From: Stutzerimonas stutzeri
GTDB taxonomy: Bacteria; Pseudomonadota; Gammaproteobacteria; Pseudomonadales; Pseudomonadaceae
NCBI RefSeq assembly: GCF_024448985.1
Contig: NZ_JAMOII010000002.1
Location: 515,907-579,906 of the forward strand
Reading direction: 5' to 3'
DNA: 64,000 nucleotides
Shown: one piece after another, positions 17,062 to 27,745 of the stretch
How the letters are laid out: every line of letters starts with the position of its first letter
How positions within the stretch are numbered: position 1 is the first letter of the stretch
The notes under the pieces: model-generated
Database searches by the model: none
What the model was told of the DNA's origin: nothing
Seen by the model: only the letters and a program-made list of their open reading frames with translations
Program-made: the position numbers and the translations under genes

Positions 17062-18852
17062 TCAGAACGGCGTCAGCGGCCAGAACAGCGGAATCACCAG
17101 CGTGGCGACGACCCACAACAAAAGATTGAGCGGAATGCCTACCTTGAGAAAGTCAGTGAAACGGTAGCCGCCGGCGTTATAGACGAAGGTGTTGGTCTGG
17201 TAGCCGATGGGTGTCGCGAAGCTGGCGCTGGCGGCAAACATCACCGCGACGACAAAAGCCCGGGGGTCGATGCCGAACTGTTGGGCAAGGCCGATGGCAA
17301 TGGGCGTTACCAATACCGCTACGGCATTGTTGGACAGAATCTCCGTAAGCACTGACGTGAACAGGTAGATGAAAGCCAACATGAATAGAGGGCCTGCCCA
17401 AGGCGTCAGGTCGACGACGCCGGAAACGATCAGCTCGACCAGTCCTACCTTGTTCATCGCCACGCTGATGGCGAGCATGCCGAAGATCAGACTGAGAATT
17501 TTCCAGTCCACCGCTTTGTAAGCGTCTTCGACATTCAGGCAGCGCGTCGCCAGCACCGCTGCGGCGCCCATGATCGCCAAACCTTCGATCGGCATCACGC
17601 CGAACGCCGCCAAAAGCATGACCGCCAGCGTCGCGCCAATGGCGATCGGGGCCTTGTCGCGTCGGAAGGCTCGCTCCTGCACGGCGTTGAGGCTGATCAG
17701 TTCACCGTTATCGGCAAAGCGCTTGATCTGTGCGGGAGTGCCTTCAACGAGCATCACGTCGCCGAACTGCAGCTGGAAGTCGTCGAGGTTGCCCTGAATA
17801 TTCTCGTCCTGGCGATGCACGGCCAATACATTGATGCCGTAACGCGCGCGGAGATCGAGGTCGCGCATCGGCCTGTGGCTGTAACGCGAGTTGCGGCCGA
17901 CAATGGCTTCGGCGAGCACTTCGTCTTCGCTGCTGATGGTTTCGAATGCATCGCCGCGGTTGAAGGTCAGGTGGCCGCTGCCACGCAACTCGACCACATC
18001 CTTTACCTGTCCGTGAATTACTAGCACATCCCCCGCCTCAAGGCTGAAGTCATGCTCCGGTCGGCTATGCAGGTGCACGCCACGGCTGACCTGTAGAACC
18101 TGCAGGCCGCTGCCGCCATTGAGATTGGCCTCCGCAATGCTCTTACCGATCACCGGCGAACCTAGCGGAACCCGCAGCTCGCTCATGAACGTTCGCTCAA
18201 GACGCGGCCCTAGCAACTTGGACAGCGTGTCGCGTTCCGGTAGCAGTCGTTTGCCGATGGTCAGCATGTACAACATGCCTGCGGCTGCCAGAATCAATGC
18301 GGCGCCGGTTATTTCGAACATGCCGAACGGCGGTAGGCCCGCCTTACGCGCCACACCATCTACCAGAATATTGGTCGAGGTCCCGATCATGGTCAGCGTG
18401 CCGCCGAGGATGGTGGCGTAGGACAGCGGGATCAGCAGCTTCGACGGCGTCGTCCCGGCGCGCTTGGCCAGTGAAATAGCTACAGGCGTCAGGATCGCGA
18501 CGACCGGCGTGTTGTTGAGAAAGGCCGATATGACCAACGCGGTGATGGTCAAACCGCCGAGCACCCGAGTCGGGCTGGTGCCCACCAAGCCGCCGAGCCA
18601 ATTGCCCAGCGCATCGATGCAGCCGGTGCGCTCCAATGCTGCAGAGATCACGAACATACAGGCAATGGTGACGGGCGCGGAGTTCGACAATACCCCAAGA
18701 ACCTCGGCCGGCGTCAGCAGCTGAGTAGCGATCAACACCGCCACCGCAATCCCCACGACGATATCCGGGCTCCAAGTCTCCCGCACGAATGACACCAGTA
18801 CCCACAGCAGCAGGGCACAGACGAACAGTAGCGGCAGCGAATCGAAGAACAT
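17062..18852 (-). CDS. SLC13/DASS-family permease with two TrkA-C (RCK_C) domains
   Basis: This 596-residue inner-membrane transporter has two membrane halves separated by a cytoplasmic region of about 200 residues. That region holds two RCK_C domains (around residues 210-300 and 310-385, e.g. EAGDVLVIHG and QFGDVMLVEG). Conserved helix-break motifs SAFLNNTPVVAILTP and TEILSNNAVAVLVTPI are the two sodium and substrate loops of the DASS family. The substrate is likely a small oxyanion or dicarboxylate and cannot be specified. The start MFFDSLPLL is preceded by AAGGAC. Confidence 0.87.
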   Translation of the reverse strand: MFFDSLPLLFVCALLLWVLVSFVRETWSPDIVVGIAVAVLIATQLLTPAEVLGVLSNSAPVTIACMFVISAALERTGCIDALGNWLGGLVGTSPTRVLGGLTITALVISAFLNNTPVVAILTPVAISLAKRAGTTPSKLLIPLSYATILGGTLTMIGTSTNILVDGVARKAGLPPFGMFEITGAALILAAAGMLYMLTIGKRLLPERDTLSKLLGPRLERTFMSELRVPLGSPVIGKSIAEANLNGGSGLQVLQVSRGVHLHSRPEHDFSLEAGDVLVIHGQVKDVVELRGSGHLTFNRGDAFETISSEDEVLAEAIVGRNSRYSHRPMRDLDLRARYGINVLAVHRQDENIQGNLDDFQLQFGDVMLVEGTPAQIKRFADNGELISLNAVQERAFRRDKAPIAIGATLAVMLLAAFGVMPIEGLAIMGAAAVLATRCLNVEDAYKAVDWKILSLIFGMLAISVAMNKVGLVELIVSGVVDLTPWAGPLFMLAFIYLFTSVLTEILSNNAVAVLVTPIAIGLAQQFGIDPRAFVVAVMFAASASFATPIGYQTNTFVYNAGGYRFTDFLKVGIPLNLLLWVVATLVIPLFWPLTPF

Positions 18853-19038
18853 GAACGTCCTTAACGTAGCGAAACGACCGGCCACAGACAGCGGCCCCGC
18901 GCGAACGGTAGTAGACGATGCTTAGAGAGTCTAGGAACGTTTATTGCGGTTTATATTCGATTCGGCTATTAGCGGTGCGGCTATGTTTCTGCTCGCCTGG
19001 TGCCAGGCGCTCGCTCCGCCAGTACATGCAAGTAGGAA
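18853..19038. other. intergenic region upstream of the permease
   Basis: This stretch holds the promoter region of the permease gene. A short perfect hairpin, CGCCTGG-CA-CCAGGCG, lies near 18995-19015. There is no coding sequence. No convincing -35/-10 pair was chosen. Confidence 0.4.
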
Positions 19039-19066
19039 TAAAAAAGCCGCGCATTGCGCGGCTTTA
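19039..19066 (-). terminator. rho-independent terminator after the tRNA gene
   Basis: On the minus strand a GC-rich stem AAGCCGCGC/GCGCGGCTT with a short AAT loop is followed by a run of T. It starts five bases after the encoded CCA end of the tRNA, so it terminates that transcript. Confidence 0.88.
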
Positions 19067-19070
19067 AAGG

Positions 19071-19147
19071 TGGTGGGCCCACACGGACTCGAACCGTGGA
19101 CCAAAGGATTATGAGTCCTCTGCTCTAACCAACTGAGCTATAGGCCC
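19071..19147 (-). tRNA. tRNA with CAU anticodon, probably tRNA-Ile2
   Basis: A 77-base cloverleaf is read on the minus strand from GGGCCTATAGC to the encoded CCA. The anticodon loop is CTCATAA (anticodon CAU). Elongator tRNA-Met and the minor tRNA-Ile2, whose cytidine is changed to lysidine by TilS, share this anticodon. The acceptor pairs C4-G69 and C5-G68 and the sequence around the anticodon stem resemble E. coli ileX more than metT. The Ile2 reading is therefore preferred but not certain. Confidence 0.88.
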
Positions 19148-19234
19148 TCAGAGGCCGGCGGATTATACCGGTGGTGTTGCGGGTGCGCCAAGCGAAGCTG
19201 AGCTCATGTCGCTGTTTTGCCTGGCCTTAAATGC

Positions 19235-19262
19235 AAAACCCCGGCGCGGGGCCGGGGGTTTT
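19235..19262 (-). terminator. rho-independent terminator of the rpoD operon
   Basis: A strong GC hairpin (AACCCCCGGC and its complement around GCGC) followed by T residues lies directly after the rpoD stop codon at 19265. It closes the rpsU-dnaG-rpoD transcript and separates it from the tRNA gene. Confidence 0.88.
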
Positions 19263-19264
19263 GG

Positions 19265-21118
<1,854 letters not shown>

Positions 21119-21210
21119 ATAACCCTATCCACTGACGGTTCTGGCGGGTTGAAAACAAGCTGAGCATTATAGCTGAGCAGGGACCTCACGCGCCAGTTGA
21201 GGTCGATTTA

Positions 21211-21347
21211 GTGCGCATCTAAAAACTATCTGCATTGGCAGTACTGCGTTAGAAACAGGCTCGGACTGCTCATTTAGACCACTAAATTCCGCGTCCTCGC
21301 CTGTTTTCCTTGTCTTGCCTGCCTCGCCTACGTTTTTAGATGTGCCC
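21211..21347. repeat. 137-bp imperfect inverted-repeat element between dnaG and rpoD
   Basis: The ends GTGCGCATCTAAAAAC (21211-21226) and GTTTTTAGATGTGCCC (21332-21347) are inverted copies matching at 13-14 of 16 positions. Inside are nested arms GAAACAGGC (21252-21260) and GCCTGTTTTC, with a perfect core ATTTAG-ACCA-CTAAAT. The right end supplies the last codons and the TAA stop of dnaG. The shape is that of a small non-autonomous hairpin element. It may instead be a processing site in the operon mRNA. Confidence 0.6.
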
Positions 21348-23258
21348 TATAGCGGGTGCTGAGTTGCGATTTAGCAGGTTGCGCAGTTGGTCTTTCTCCT
21401 CTGCGCTGAGTTCACCCTGGCGAGCTTTGCGGAGCAGCGATTCGAGGCTGCGTTCACGTTGTCTGGTGGCCAAGGTCTTAATGGTGTCGAAAAACTGTTG
21501 TTCAAGGTTATCGGCCGAGATCAGCCATTCTTTCTCCGCAAGTGCACGTAAAAGACGCCCTTGGTCGGTTCCATGCCAGCGAGCGATCAATTGCAGGCTG
21601 CGTAGCTTGGGATTTTTCTGCAGCGCGCCGAGAAGCGCGACCAGCAACTGAGCGTAGGTGTCGTCTTCTGCGGCGAAATGACTCACATCTTCGACTTTCT
21701 GGGCAAGCTCTGGGTGATGCAGCAGCGTGCGCAGTGTAGTCAGTGCCGGCGGCTCTACGGTGGCTGGTGTTCGTGGTGCTCGGGCTTTGAAGTCTGGCCG
21801 CTGGCCGGGCTTTTTCCAGTCTTTTTTCCACTCTTTCTTGGCGCTGCGTTTCGGCTGAGGCGGTTCGGACGGTACGTAGTAGTCGCCTTCGTCATGTCCG
21901 GAGCTGGTGTCGTAATAGACGTTGTCGTTGTATTCCGAGGCTGCACTCGGTGATGCGGCACTCATCTGCTGAAGTGCTTCGCTATGCAATCCGGTGATCT
22001 CACCGAGGCGCTGGCGCATCAGGGCGCGAAGGTTGGTGCCCGGTATTTTTTCGATGAGTGGCGCGGCCAGTGTGGCCAAGTGCGCCTTGCCTTCCAATGA
22101 GCGTGGGTCTGCTTCTTCGCTGAGTTGCTGGAAAAAGTAATCGGCCAGTGGTTGGGCTTGTTGCTGCATTCGAGCCATGAAGGCATCGGTGCCCTCGCGG
22201 CGCACCAGGGTGTCAGGGTCTTCGCCTTCCGGCAGGAACAGAAAGCGTGCGCGTCGACCGTCCTGCAGATTTGGCAGTGCCGACTCCAGCGCCCGCCAAG
22301 CCGCCTTGCGGCCCGCTGCGTCGCCGTCGAAGCAGAAAAGCACGCTTGGCACGATGCGAAACAGTCGCTTGAGGTGTTCGTCGCTGGTGGCTGTGCCGAG
22401 GGTGGCAACGGCGTTGCGCAGGCCTTGCTGGGCCAGTGCGATCACGTCCATGTAGCCTTCGACGACCATGATCTCATCCAGGTCGCGGTTGGCCTTGCGG
22501 GCCTCGAAGAGCCCGTAGAGTTCCTGGCCCTTGTGGAAGACCGGTGTTTCCGGTGAGTTCAGATACTTCGGTTTGTCGTCGCCTAGTACCCGGCCGCCGA
22601 AAGCAATGATGCGGCCTCGACTGTCGCGGATGGGAAACATCACGCGGTCGCGGAAGCGGTCGTAGCTTCTTCCTGTTTCGGCGTTCTCGATCAGCAGGCC
22701 GGCGTCGATCATCGCCTTCTGCTGCAGGGCGTCGCCGCCCAGGTGCTTCATCAGGTTGTCCCAGCCGGGCGGTGCGAAACCGAGACCGAAATCCCGGGCG
22801 ATGACGCCGGACAAGCCGCGGCCCTTGAGGTATTCCACCGCGGCCTTGCGGGCCGGGTGCCCCTTGAGTGCCTGGCGATAATACTCGGCGGCGGCATCCA
22901 GTAGTGGGTAGAGCGGCGAATCCACCGGCTGACGCGGTTTGCGGCCGGGGCCGCTTTCTTCGCGGGGCACTTCCATGCCGGCGCGCTTGGCCAGTTCCTC
23001 GACGGCCTGGGGGAATTCCAGGCTGTCGTGATCCATGACGAAGCCGAGGGCGTTGCCGCCGGCGCCGCAGCCGAAGCAGTAATAGAACTGCTTGTCGGGG
23101 CTGACGCTGAACGACGGGGTCTTCTCTTTATGAAACGGGCAGCAGGCGGTGTAGTTCTTGCCGGCTTTTTTCAGCTGGATACGCGAACTCACCACTTCGA
23201 CGATGTCGGAGCGGTTCAAGAGGTCATCGATGAACGATTGCGGTATCAGGCCGGCCAT
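21336..23258 (-). CDS. dnaG: DNA primase
   Basis: The 640-residue primase has an N-terminal zinc-binding domain (CPFHKEKTPSF and YYCFGCGAGG). The TOPRIM catalytic core carries MVVEGYMDVIAL and LFCFDGDAAG. The C-terminal helicase-binding domain runs from about residue 500. The start MAGLIPQSFIDDLL at 23258 is the conserved one; an upstream extension to 23315 runs through a transcription terminator. The gene lies between rpsU and rpoD in the macromolecular synthesis operon. Its last codons lie in a repeat element. Confidence 0.97.
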   Translation of the reverse strand: MAGLIPQSFIDDLLNRSDIVEVVSSRIQLKKAGKNYTACCPFHKEKTPSFSVSPDKQFYYCFGCGAGGNALGFVMDHDSLEFPQAVEELAKRAGMEVPREESGPGRKPRQPVDSPLYPLLDAAAEYYRQALKGHPARKAAVEYLKGRGLSGVIARDFGLGFAPPGWDNLMKHLGGDALQQKAMIDAGLLIENAETGRSYDRFRDRVMFPIRDSRGRIIAFGGRVLGDDKPKYLNSPETPVFHKGQELYGLFEARKANRDLDEIMVVEGYMDVIALAQQGLRNAVATLGTATSDEHLKRLFRIVPSVLFCFDGDAAGRKAAWRALESALPNLQDGRRARFLFLPEGEDPDTLVRREGTDAFMARMQQQAQPLADYFFQQLSEEADPRSLEGKAHLATLAAPLIEKIPGTNLRALMRQRLGEITGLHSEALQQMSAASPSAASEYNDNVYYDTSSGHDEGDYYVPSEPPQPKRSAKKEWKKDWKKPGQRPDFKARAPRTPATVEPPALTTLRTLLHHPELAQKVEDVSHFAAEDDTYAQLLVALLGALQKNPKLRSLQLIARWHGTDQGRLLRALAEKEWLISADNLEQQFFDTIKTLATRQRERSLESLLRKARQGELSAEEKDQLRNLLNRNSAPAIGHI

Positions 23259-23298
23259 AGGGGTATGAGAATACGCTCGCAGTGTTCGGGCCGGAATG

Positions 23299-23337
23299 AA
23301 AAAAACTCCGACCATTCGCCGGCTGGCGAAGCGGAGT
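23299..23337 (-). terminator. internal terminator between rpsU and dnaG
   Basis: On the minus strand a long hairpin (ACTCCG-CTTCGCC paired with GGCGAATGGTCGGAGT) is followed by seven T residues. It lies 40 bases before the dnaG start. The equivalent E. coli operon also has an internal terminator here that lowers primase expression relative to ribosomal protein S21. Confidence 0.8.
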
Positions 23338-23350
23338 CTCCTTCAATGCA

Positions 23351-23372
23351 AAGCCCGGCATAGGCCGGGCTT
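23351..23372 (-). terminator. hairpin directly after rpsU
   Basis: A perfect 9-bp stem AAGCCCGGC/GCCGGGCTT with a four-base loop lies 23 bases after the rpsU stop. The T tract is weak, so it could protect the rpsU mRNA 3' end or terminate only partly ahead of the stronger hairpin at 23299-23337. Confidence 0.6.
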
Positions 23373-23395
23373 GATGCAGGTTCAGTTGTACTGGA

Positions 23396-23611
23396 TCAGT
23401 ACAGGCGAACGCTGCGGCGCTGTTCGCGCTGCACTTTCTTGGCGTGACGCTTGACTGCGGCAGCAGCTTTACGCTTGCGCTCGGCAGTGGGCTTCTCGTA
23501 GAACTCACGGCTGCGGACTTCGGCCAGCACGCCGGCTTTTTCGCAAGAACGCTTGAAGCGACGCAGAGCTACGTCGAATGGTTCGTTCTCTTTAACTTTA
23601 ACGTTGGGCAT
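23396..23611 (-). CDS. rpsU: 30S ribosomal protein S21
   Basis: The 71-residue, highly basic protein begins [20 protein letters not shown] and ends with RREQ-rich basic residues, the standard S21 sequence and length. It binds the 30S platform near the 3' end of 16S rRNA and aids translation initiation. It is the first gene of the operon and is divergent from tsaD. Confidence 0.98.
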   Translation of the reverse strand: MPNVKVKENEPFDVALRRFKRSCEKAGVLAEVRSREFYEKPTAERKRKAAAAVKRHAKKVQREQRRSVRLY

Positions 23612-23807
23612 CCAGGACGTACCTTCACTTGTTTACCGGTTACAACGCGCTTCGGCAAATGTTCGCGAGCACGCTGGTTTTAAGGGTTGCGGATGTTAAC
23701 GCCTTGTCACGGGGAATGCAAAGCCCGCTGAGCGAAAAGCGCTGGTCGGTCGAAGGTCGCGGCGATTAATATGCGCGGCTTCATTCGCTTCTCTGAAGGT
23801 TGTGCCC

Positions 23808-24833
23808 ATGCTGGTGCTGGGGCTGGAAACATCATGCGACGAGACCGGCGTCGCGCTGTACGACAGCGAACACGGCCTGCTGGCCGACGCCTTGTTCAGC
23901 CAGATCGACCTGCATCGCGTCTATGGCGGCGTGGTGCCGGAGCTGGCCTCGCGTGATCACGTCAAACGCATGCTACCGCTGATCCGTCAGGTACTCGACG
24001 AAGCCGGACGCGATTCGAGCCAGATCGATGCGGTTGCCTACACGGCTGGTCCCGGCCTCGTCGGGGCGTTGCTGGTGGGCGCGTCCTGTGCGCAGGCGAT
24101 GGCCTTTGCCTGGGGCATTCCGGCAGTCGGGGTGCATCATATGGAAGGGCATCTGTTGGCGCCGATGCTCGAAGAGCATCCACCGGCGTTCCCCTTCGTC
24201 GCGTTGCTGGTATCCGGTGGCCATACGCAGCTGGTTCGTGTCGACGGTATCGGTCGTTATGAACTGCTGGGCGAGTCGGTGGACGACGCCGCCGGCGAGG
24301 CGTTCGACAAGACGGCCAAGCTCATGGGCTTACGCTATCCGGGCGGCCCGGAAATCGCAGCGCTTGCCGAGCGTGGGACACCGGGCCGATTCACCTTCCC
24401 ACGGCCGATGACCGATCGCCCGGGGTTGGATTTCAGCTTCAGCGGCCTCAAAACCTCGACCCTGACTACTTGGCAGCACTGCCGTAACGCTGGCGACGAC
24501 GGCGAGCAGACTCGTTGCGATATCGCGCTGGCCTTTCAGCAGGCCGTCGTCGAGACGCTGACCATCAAGTGCCAGCGTGCCTTGAAGCAGACGGGCCTCA
24601 AGAGTCTGGTGATCGCCGGCGGCGTGAGTGCCAATCTGGCGCTGCGTAAGAGTCTCGAAGCCATGCTCGGTGAGTTGAACGGAAAGGTGTTCTATGCGCG
24701 GCCACGTTTCTGTACCGATAACGGCGCTATGATCGCGTACGCCGGCTGTCAGCGATTACTGGCTGGTCAGCAGGATGGCCCGGAAATCTCGGTTCAGGCG
24801 CGCTGGCCGATGGAGACGTTGCCAGCTGTATGA
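23808..24833 (+). CDS. tsaD: tRNA t6A37 threonylcarbamoyltransferase subunit TsaD
   Basis: The 341-residue ASKHA-fold enzyme starts [17 protein letters not shown]. The metal-binding histidines are in HHMEGH near residue 111, and SGGHTQLV and [10 protein letters not shown] form the nucleotide site. With TsaB and TsaE it transfers the threonylcarbamoyl group to A37 of tRNAs that read ANN codons. A GAAGG ribosome-binding site lies nine bases before the ATG. A GTG six bases upstream is a less likely start. Divergence from rpsU is conserved in Pseudomonas. Confidence 0.97.
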   Translation: MLVLGLETSCDETGVALYDSEHGLLADALFSQIDLHRVYGGVVPELASRDHVKRMLPLIRQVLDEAGRDSSQIDAVAYTAGPGLVGALLVGASCAQAMAFAWGIPAVGVHHMEGHLLAPMLEEHPPAFPFVALLVSGGHTQLVRVDGIGRYELLGESVDDAAGEAFDKTAKLMGLRYPGGPEIAALAERGTPGRFTFPRPMTDRPGLDFSFSGLKTSTLTTWQHCRNAGDDGEQTRCDIALAFQQAVVETLTIKCQRALKQTGLKSLVIAGGVSANLALRKSLEAMLGELNGKVFYARPRFCTDNGAMIAYAGCQRLLAGQQDGPEISVQARWPMETLPAV

Positions 24834-24846
24834 CGTAGCAAACCGT

Positions 24847-25416
24847 CTAGAAATGCCGCTCCGTGCCTGCGAACAGGTCGCGCAAATTGATCCGGTGACG
24901 CCAGACGATAAGCGCGGCCAGCACGATCATGGGCAAGAGCGCGCCAGGCTGTTGCCAGGCCAGAAAGGGCAGGCAGAGCGGTAATGCAGCAAGTGCGGCC
25001 AGCGAGCTGGTGCGAGTCGCTTTGAGCACCAGCAGCCAGATGATCAGCGCGAGCAGTGCGGTCGGTGGGTGAAGTCCGAGCAGGGCGCCGGCGGCGGTAG
25101 CCACGCCCTTGCCACCATGAAAGCGAAAGTACAGTGGATACAGATGGCCGAGCACCGCTGCGAGCGCGATCCAGGCTTGCTGCTGGATAGAAAGGCCCAA
25201 AGCCGCAGCGAGCAAAACCGGCAGCAGGCCCTTGAGCAGATCGCCGATCAGGGTGGTGATTGCCAGACGTTTACCGGCAAGCCGCAGCATGTTGGTGGCG
25301 CCGGGATTGCCGGAGCCGCCGGCACGCGGATCGGGAGCACCCGCCAGGCGACTGAGTAGAATGGCGAATGATAGCGAGCCGGTCAGATAGGCGAGCAGTG
25401 TCAGTTGCCAGAACAT
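24847..25416 (-). CDS. plsY: glycerol-3-phosphate acyltransferase PlsY
   Basis: This 189-residue inner-membrane enzyme transfers acyl groups from acyl-phosphate to glycerol-3-phosphate, the first step in phospholipid synthesis. The family motifs are present: [11 protein letters not shown] near residue 37, and [16 protein letters not shown] near 100. The start [11 protein letters not shown] fits family length. An ATG three codons upstream (MDVMFWQ) is possible. It converges with tsaD with only 13 bases between the stops. Confidence 0.94.
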   Translation of the reverse strand: MFWQLTLLAYLTGSLSFAILLSRLAGAPDPRAGGSGNPGATNMLRLAGKRLAITTLIGDLLKGLLPVLLAAALGLSIQQQAWIALAAVLGHLYPLYFRFHGGKGVATAAGALLGLHPPTALLALIIWLLVLKATRTSSLAALAALPLCLPFLAWQQPGALLPMIVLAALIVWRHRINLRDLFAGTERHF

Positions 25417-25491
25417 GACATCCATCCGGGGCAGGGAGCTCCTGAGTCTAACGGCGCGTACTGGAATTGTCGTGCTGTGGGAGAGAGTTGC

Positions 25492-25845
25492 GTGGATACA
25501 GTTTTCATCGAGGGGCTGGAAGTGGACACGCTGATCGGCGCCTACGATTGGGAGCGCGGCATTCGGCAGTGCTTGCGTCTGGATCTGACGCTCGGCTGGG
25601 ACATTCGCCCTGCCGCAGAGAATGACGAGCTGGACAAGGCGCTGGATTACGCCGAAGTGACCGCGGCCATCGATCGCTTCGCACAGGCTTCTCGCTTCGA
25701 GCTGGTCGAAACCTTCGTCGAGCGGTTGGCTGCCAGTCTGATGAGCCAATTCGGCATTCCTTGGCTGAGGCTGCGGGTCACCAAACCGGGCGTCAATACT
25801 CGCGCTTCGGCGTTGGGTGTGGAGATCGAACGCGGATGCCGCTGA
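25492..25845 (+). CDS. folB: dihydroneopterin aldolase
   Basis: The 117-residue protein starts at GTG with (M)[20 protein letters not shown], the classical FolB opening. The catalytic lysine is in VTKPGV near residue 97, and the conserved DYAEV is near 55. It cleaves dihydroneopterin in folate synthesis. A GGGAGAG ribosome-binding site precedes the GTG. It overlaps folK by ten bases, so the two consecutive folate steps are coupled. Confidence 0.94.
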   Translation: MDTVFIEGLEVDTLIGAYDWERGIRQCLRLDLTLGWDIRPAAENDELDKALDYAEVTAAIDRFAQASRFELVETFVERLAASLMSQFGIPWLRLRVTKPGVNTRASALGVEIERGCR

Positions 25846-26360
25846 CTCGCGTACTGCTCGGGCTGGGCAGCAACAACAGGCGTGAACATAACCTGACCGC
25901 CGGTCTCGATGCGCTGGAGCAGTTGCTTGGCGACATGCGCTGTTCGCCTGTCTTCGAAAGCTTGGCGGTGGGTTACAAGGGCGACAATTTCTACAACCTG
26001 GTCGTTTGCGGAACTACCGAATTGCCGCTGATGGAGCTGGATCGTCGGCTCAAGTTCATCGAGGCGGACAACGGTCGCTACGCGCCGGATCGCAAAGGCC
26101 TGCCGTTGGATATCGACGTGCTGATGTACGGCGATCTGGTGGGTAATTTTCACGGGCTGGAATTGCCGCGCCCAGAAGTCCTGAAGAATGCCTTCGTGCT
26201 CTGGCCGTTGGCGCTGCTGGCGCCGGACGTACAGCATCCGATCGCGGGGTGCAATTTTGCCGAGCTTTGGCGGGATTCGGCGATCGAGCAAAAGCTCTGG
26301 CCTGTGGCTTTTCAATGGAAAGGAGCGGAGCTGACGCCGCTCGCCCTGTTGCACGGCTGA
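25836..26360 (+). CDS. folK: HPPK: hydroxymethyl-dihydropterin pyrophosphokinase
   Basis: The 174-residue enzyme begins [14 protein letters not shown]. The conserved [20 protein letters not shown] segment carries the two metal-binding aspartates of HPPK. It pyrophosphorylates the product of FolB before condensation with p-aminobenzoate. It overlaps folB and converges on cca. A second FolK copy is often linked to panB/pcnB in Pseudomonas; this is the folB-linked form. Confidence 0.92.
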   Translation: MPLTRVLLGLGSNNRREHNLTAGLDALEQLLGDMRCSPVFESLAVGYKGDNFYNLVVCGTTELPLMELDRRLKFIEADNGRYAPDRKGLPLDIDVLMYGDLVGNFHGLELPRPEVLKNAFVLWPLALLAPDVQHPIAGCNFAELWRDSAIEQKLWPVAFQWKGAELTPLALLHG

Positions 26361-26424
26361 CGGCCACGCCAGCCACCATTTACGCCGCTGATCAATCGCG
26401 CCTGTGGCGTTGGAGGGGCATGAG

Positions 26425-27633
26425 TCAGTCGGAGCGTGCTTTGTCGCAATATTGCCGAACCGCTTCCAAACGTTCGAGTTTGAGCGCCTCGCCCAGCTCC
26501 GCGCCCTTATAACCTCGCTCAATTAACGGTTTCACCTGTACCGCTCGAGCGGACTCAGCGGCGCCACGTAGATAATCGGCTTGGGGATAGCCGCCAATTG
26601 CAAAATCAACACGGACCCGCGCGTCCATTTCACAGGCGGCGAGAAATAGTTCGAAGCGCTCCGGGCGGCGGTAGATGTCGAAGTGCTGTAGCAGTTCGAA
26701 CAGCATTAGCGCCGACAGCGTCAACGCGCCATGGCTGAGCGCGAGAAACTCACCAGCCAGCATGGCCAGTTCCTGGCAATCTCGCGGTGCCTTGTAACGG
26801 TTGCTGACGGCTTCGATCGGCTGCAATTCCCGTTTATTTGGCTCTGACGCCGAGGCGCCCGGCGTAGCCGACTGTCCTAGATGCAGCAATAAACAGGCCC
26901 AGCGCACCGGCAGCGGTTGCTGGTGAGCCGCGCATTCATGCATCACTTTGAGCAGATGCTCGGCGGTGGGCGTGTCAGAGCCCTTTGCGTTGTACAGCCG
27001 CTCGATTTCCGGAAACAGCTCTTGCAGCGCGCCGCAGTCATGCAATACCTGCACGAATACGTCTGGGCGGGGCTCCATCAGCGCACGCGAAATTTCCTTC
27101 CAACTGCGTTCCGGTGTCAGCGCCTGAAGCTCGCCTGATTCGGCAAGCTGGCGCATCAATGCCTGCGTTTCAGCGGCAACGCTGAAGCCGAGATCGGCAT
27201 AACGCGCGGCAAAACGGGCCACACGCAGTACCCTCAAAGGGTCTTCGGCGAAAGCGGAGGATACGTGGCGAAGTTGACGTGCCGACAGATCGGATTGGCC
27301 GCCGTAGGGGTCAATTAGTTGGCCATGCTCGTCCTCGGCCATGGCGTTGATGGTCAGGTCCCGCCGGTTCAGATCCTCTTCCAGCGTGACGTCGGGGCTC
27401 GTATAGAAGATGAAACCACCGTAGCCCCGGCCACTCTTGCGTTCGGTGCGGGCCAGCGCATATTCCTCACCAGTAGCCGGATGCAGGAAAACCGGGAAAT
27501 CCGCGCCCACCGGGCGAAAGCCCTTGGCCTGCATTTCTTCGGCGCTTGAGCCGACCACCACCCAATCCACCTCGGTTACCGGGCGCCCCAGTAAACGATC
27601 ACGCACCGCACCACCGACTTTGTAGATCTGCAT
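26425..27633 (-). CDS. cca: CCA-adding tRNA nucleotidyltransferase with a degenerate HD domain
   Basis: The 402-residue protein has an intact class II nucleotidyltransferase head. [11 protein letters not shown] is near residue 6, the metal-binding E21-x-D23 pair is present, and [15 protein letters not shown] is near 86-99. It completes or repairs the 3' CCA of tRNAs. The C-terminal region that in E. coli is an HD phosphohydrolase lacks the metal motif: the expected HDLGK reads HLGQ (251-254), and the later histidine cluster is absent. The start at 27633 follows an AGGAGGACTAC ribosome-binding site. Confidence 0.93.
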   Translation of the reverse strand: MQIYKVGGAVRDRLLGRPVTEVDWVVVGSSAEEMQAKGFRPVGADFPVFLHPATGEEYALARTERKSGRGYGGFIFYTSPDVTLEEDLNRRDLTINAMAEDEHGQLIDPYGGQSDLSARQLRHVSSAFAEDPLRVLRVARFAARYADLGFSVAAETQALMRQLAESGELQALTPERSWKEISRALMEPRPDVFVQVLHDCGALQELFPEIERLYNAKGSDTPTAEHLLKVMHECAAHQQPLPVRWACLLLHLGQSATPGASASEPNKRELQPIEAVSNRYKAPRDCQELAMLAGEFLALSHGALTLSALMLFELLQHFDIYRRPERFELFLAACEMDARVRVDFAIGGYPQADYLRGAAESARAVQVKPLIERGYKGAELGEALKLERLEAVRQYCDKARSD

Positions 27634-27745
27634 GTAGTCCTCCTGTGAGCGGAGGATAAAGGATAACGGCGGTGAGGCCGCAAAAAGTGCTGGAGGCTGA
27701 AGCTTCAAGCTCGGAGCTCGTTCGGTCAGCCTCTGGGTCTTATTG
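27634..27745. repeat. intergenic spacer with a GAAGCTTCAAGCT repeat
   Basis: Between cca and spoVR, the stretch near 27689-27720 contains TGAAGCTTCA and neighbouring AGCT-rich words. They belong to the same short repeat family seen near 30595, 35220, 35481, 36790 and 54083. No gene is present. Confidence 0.45.
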
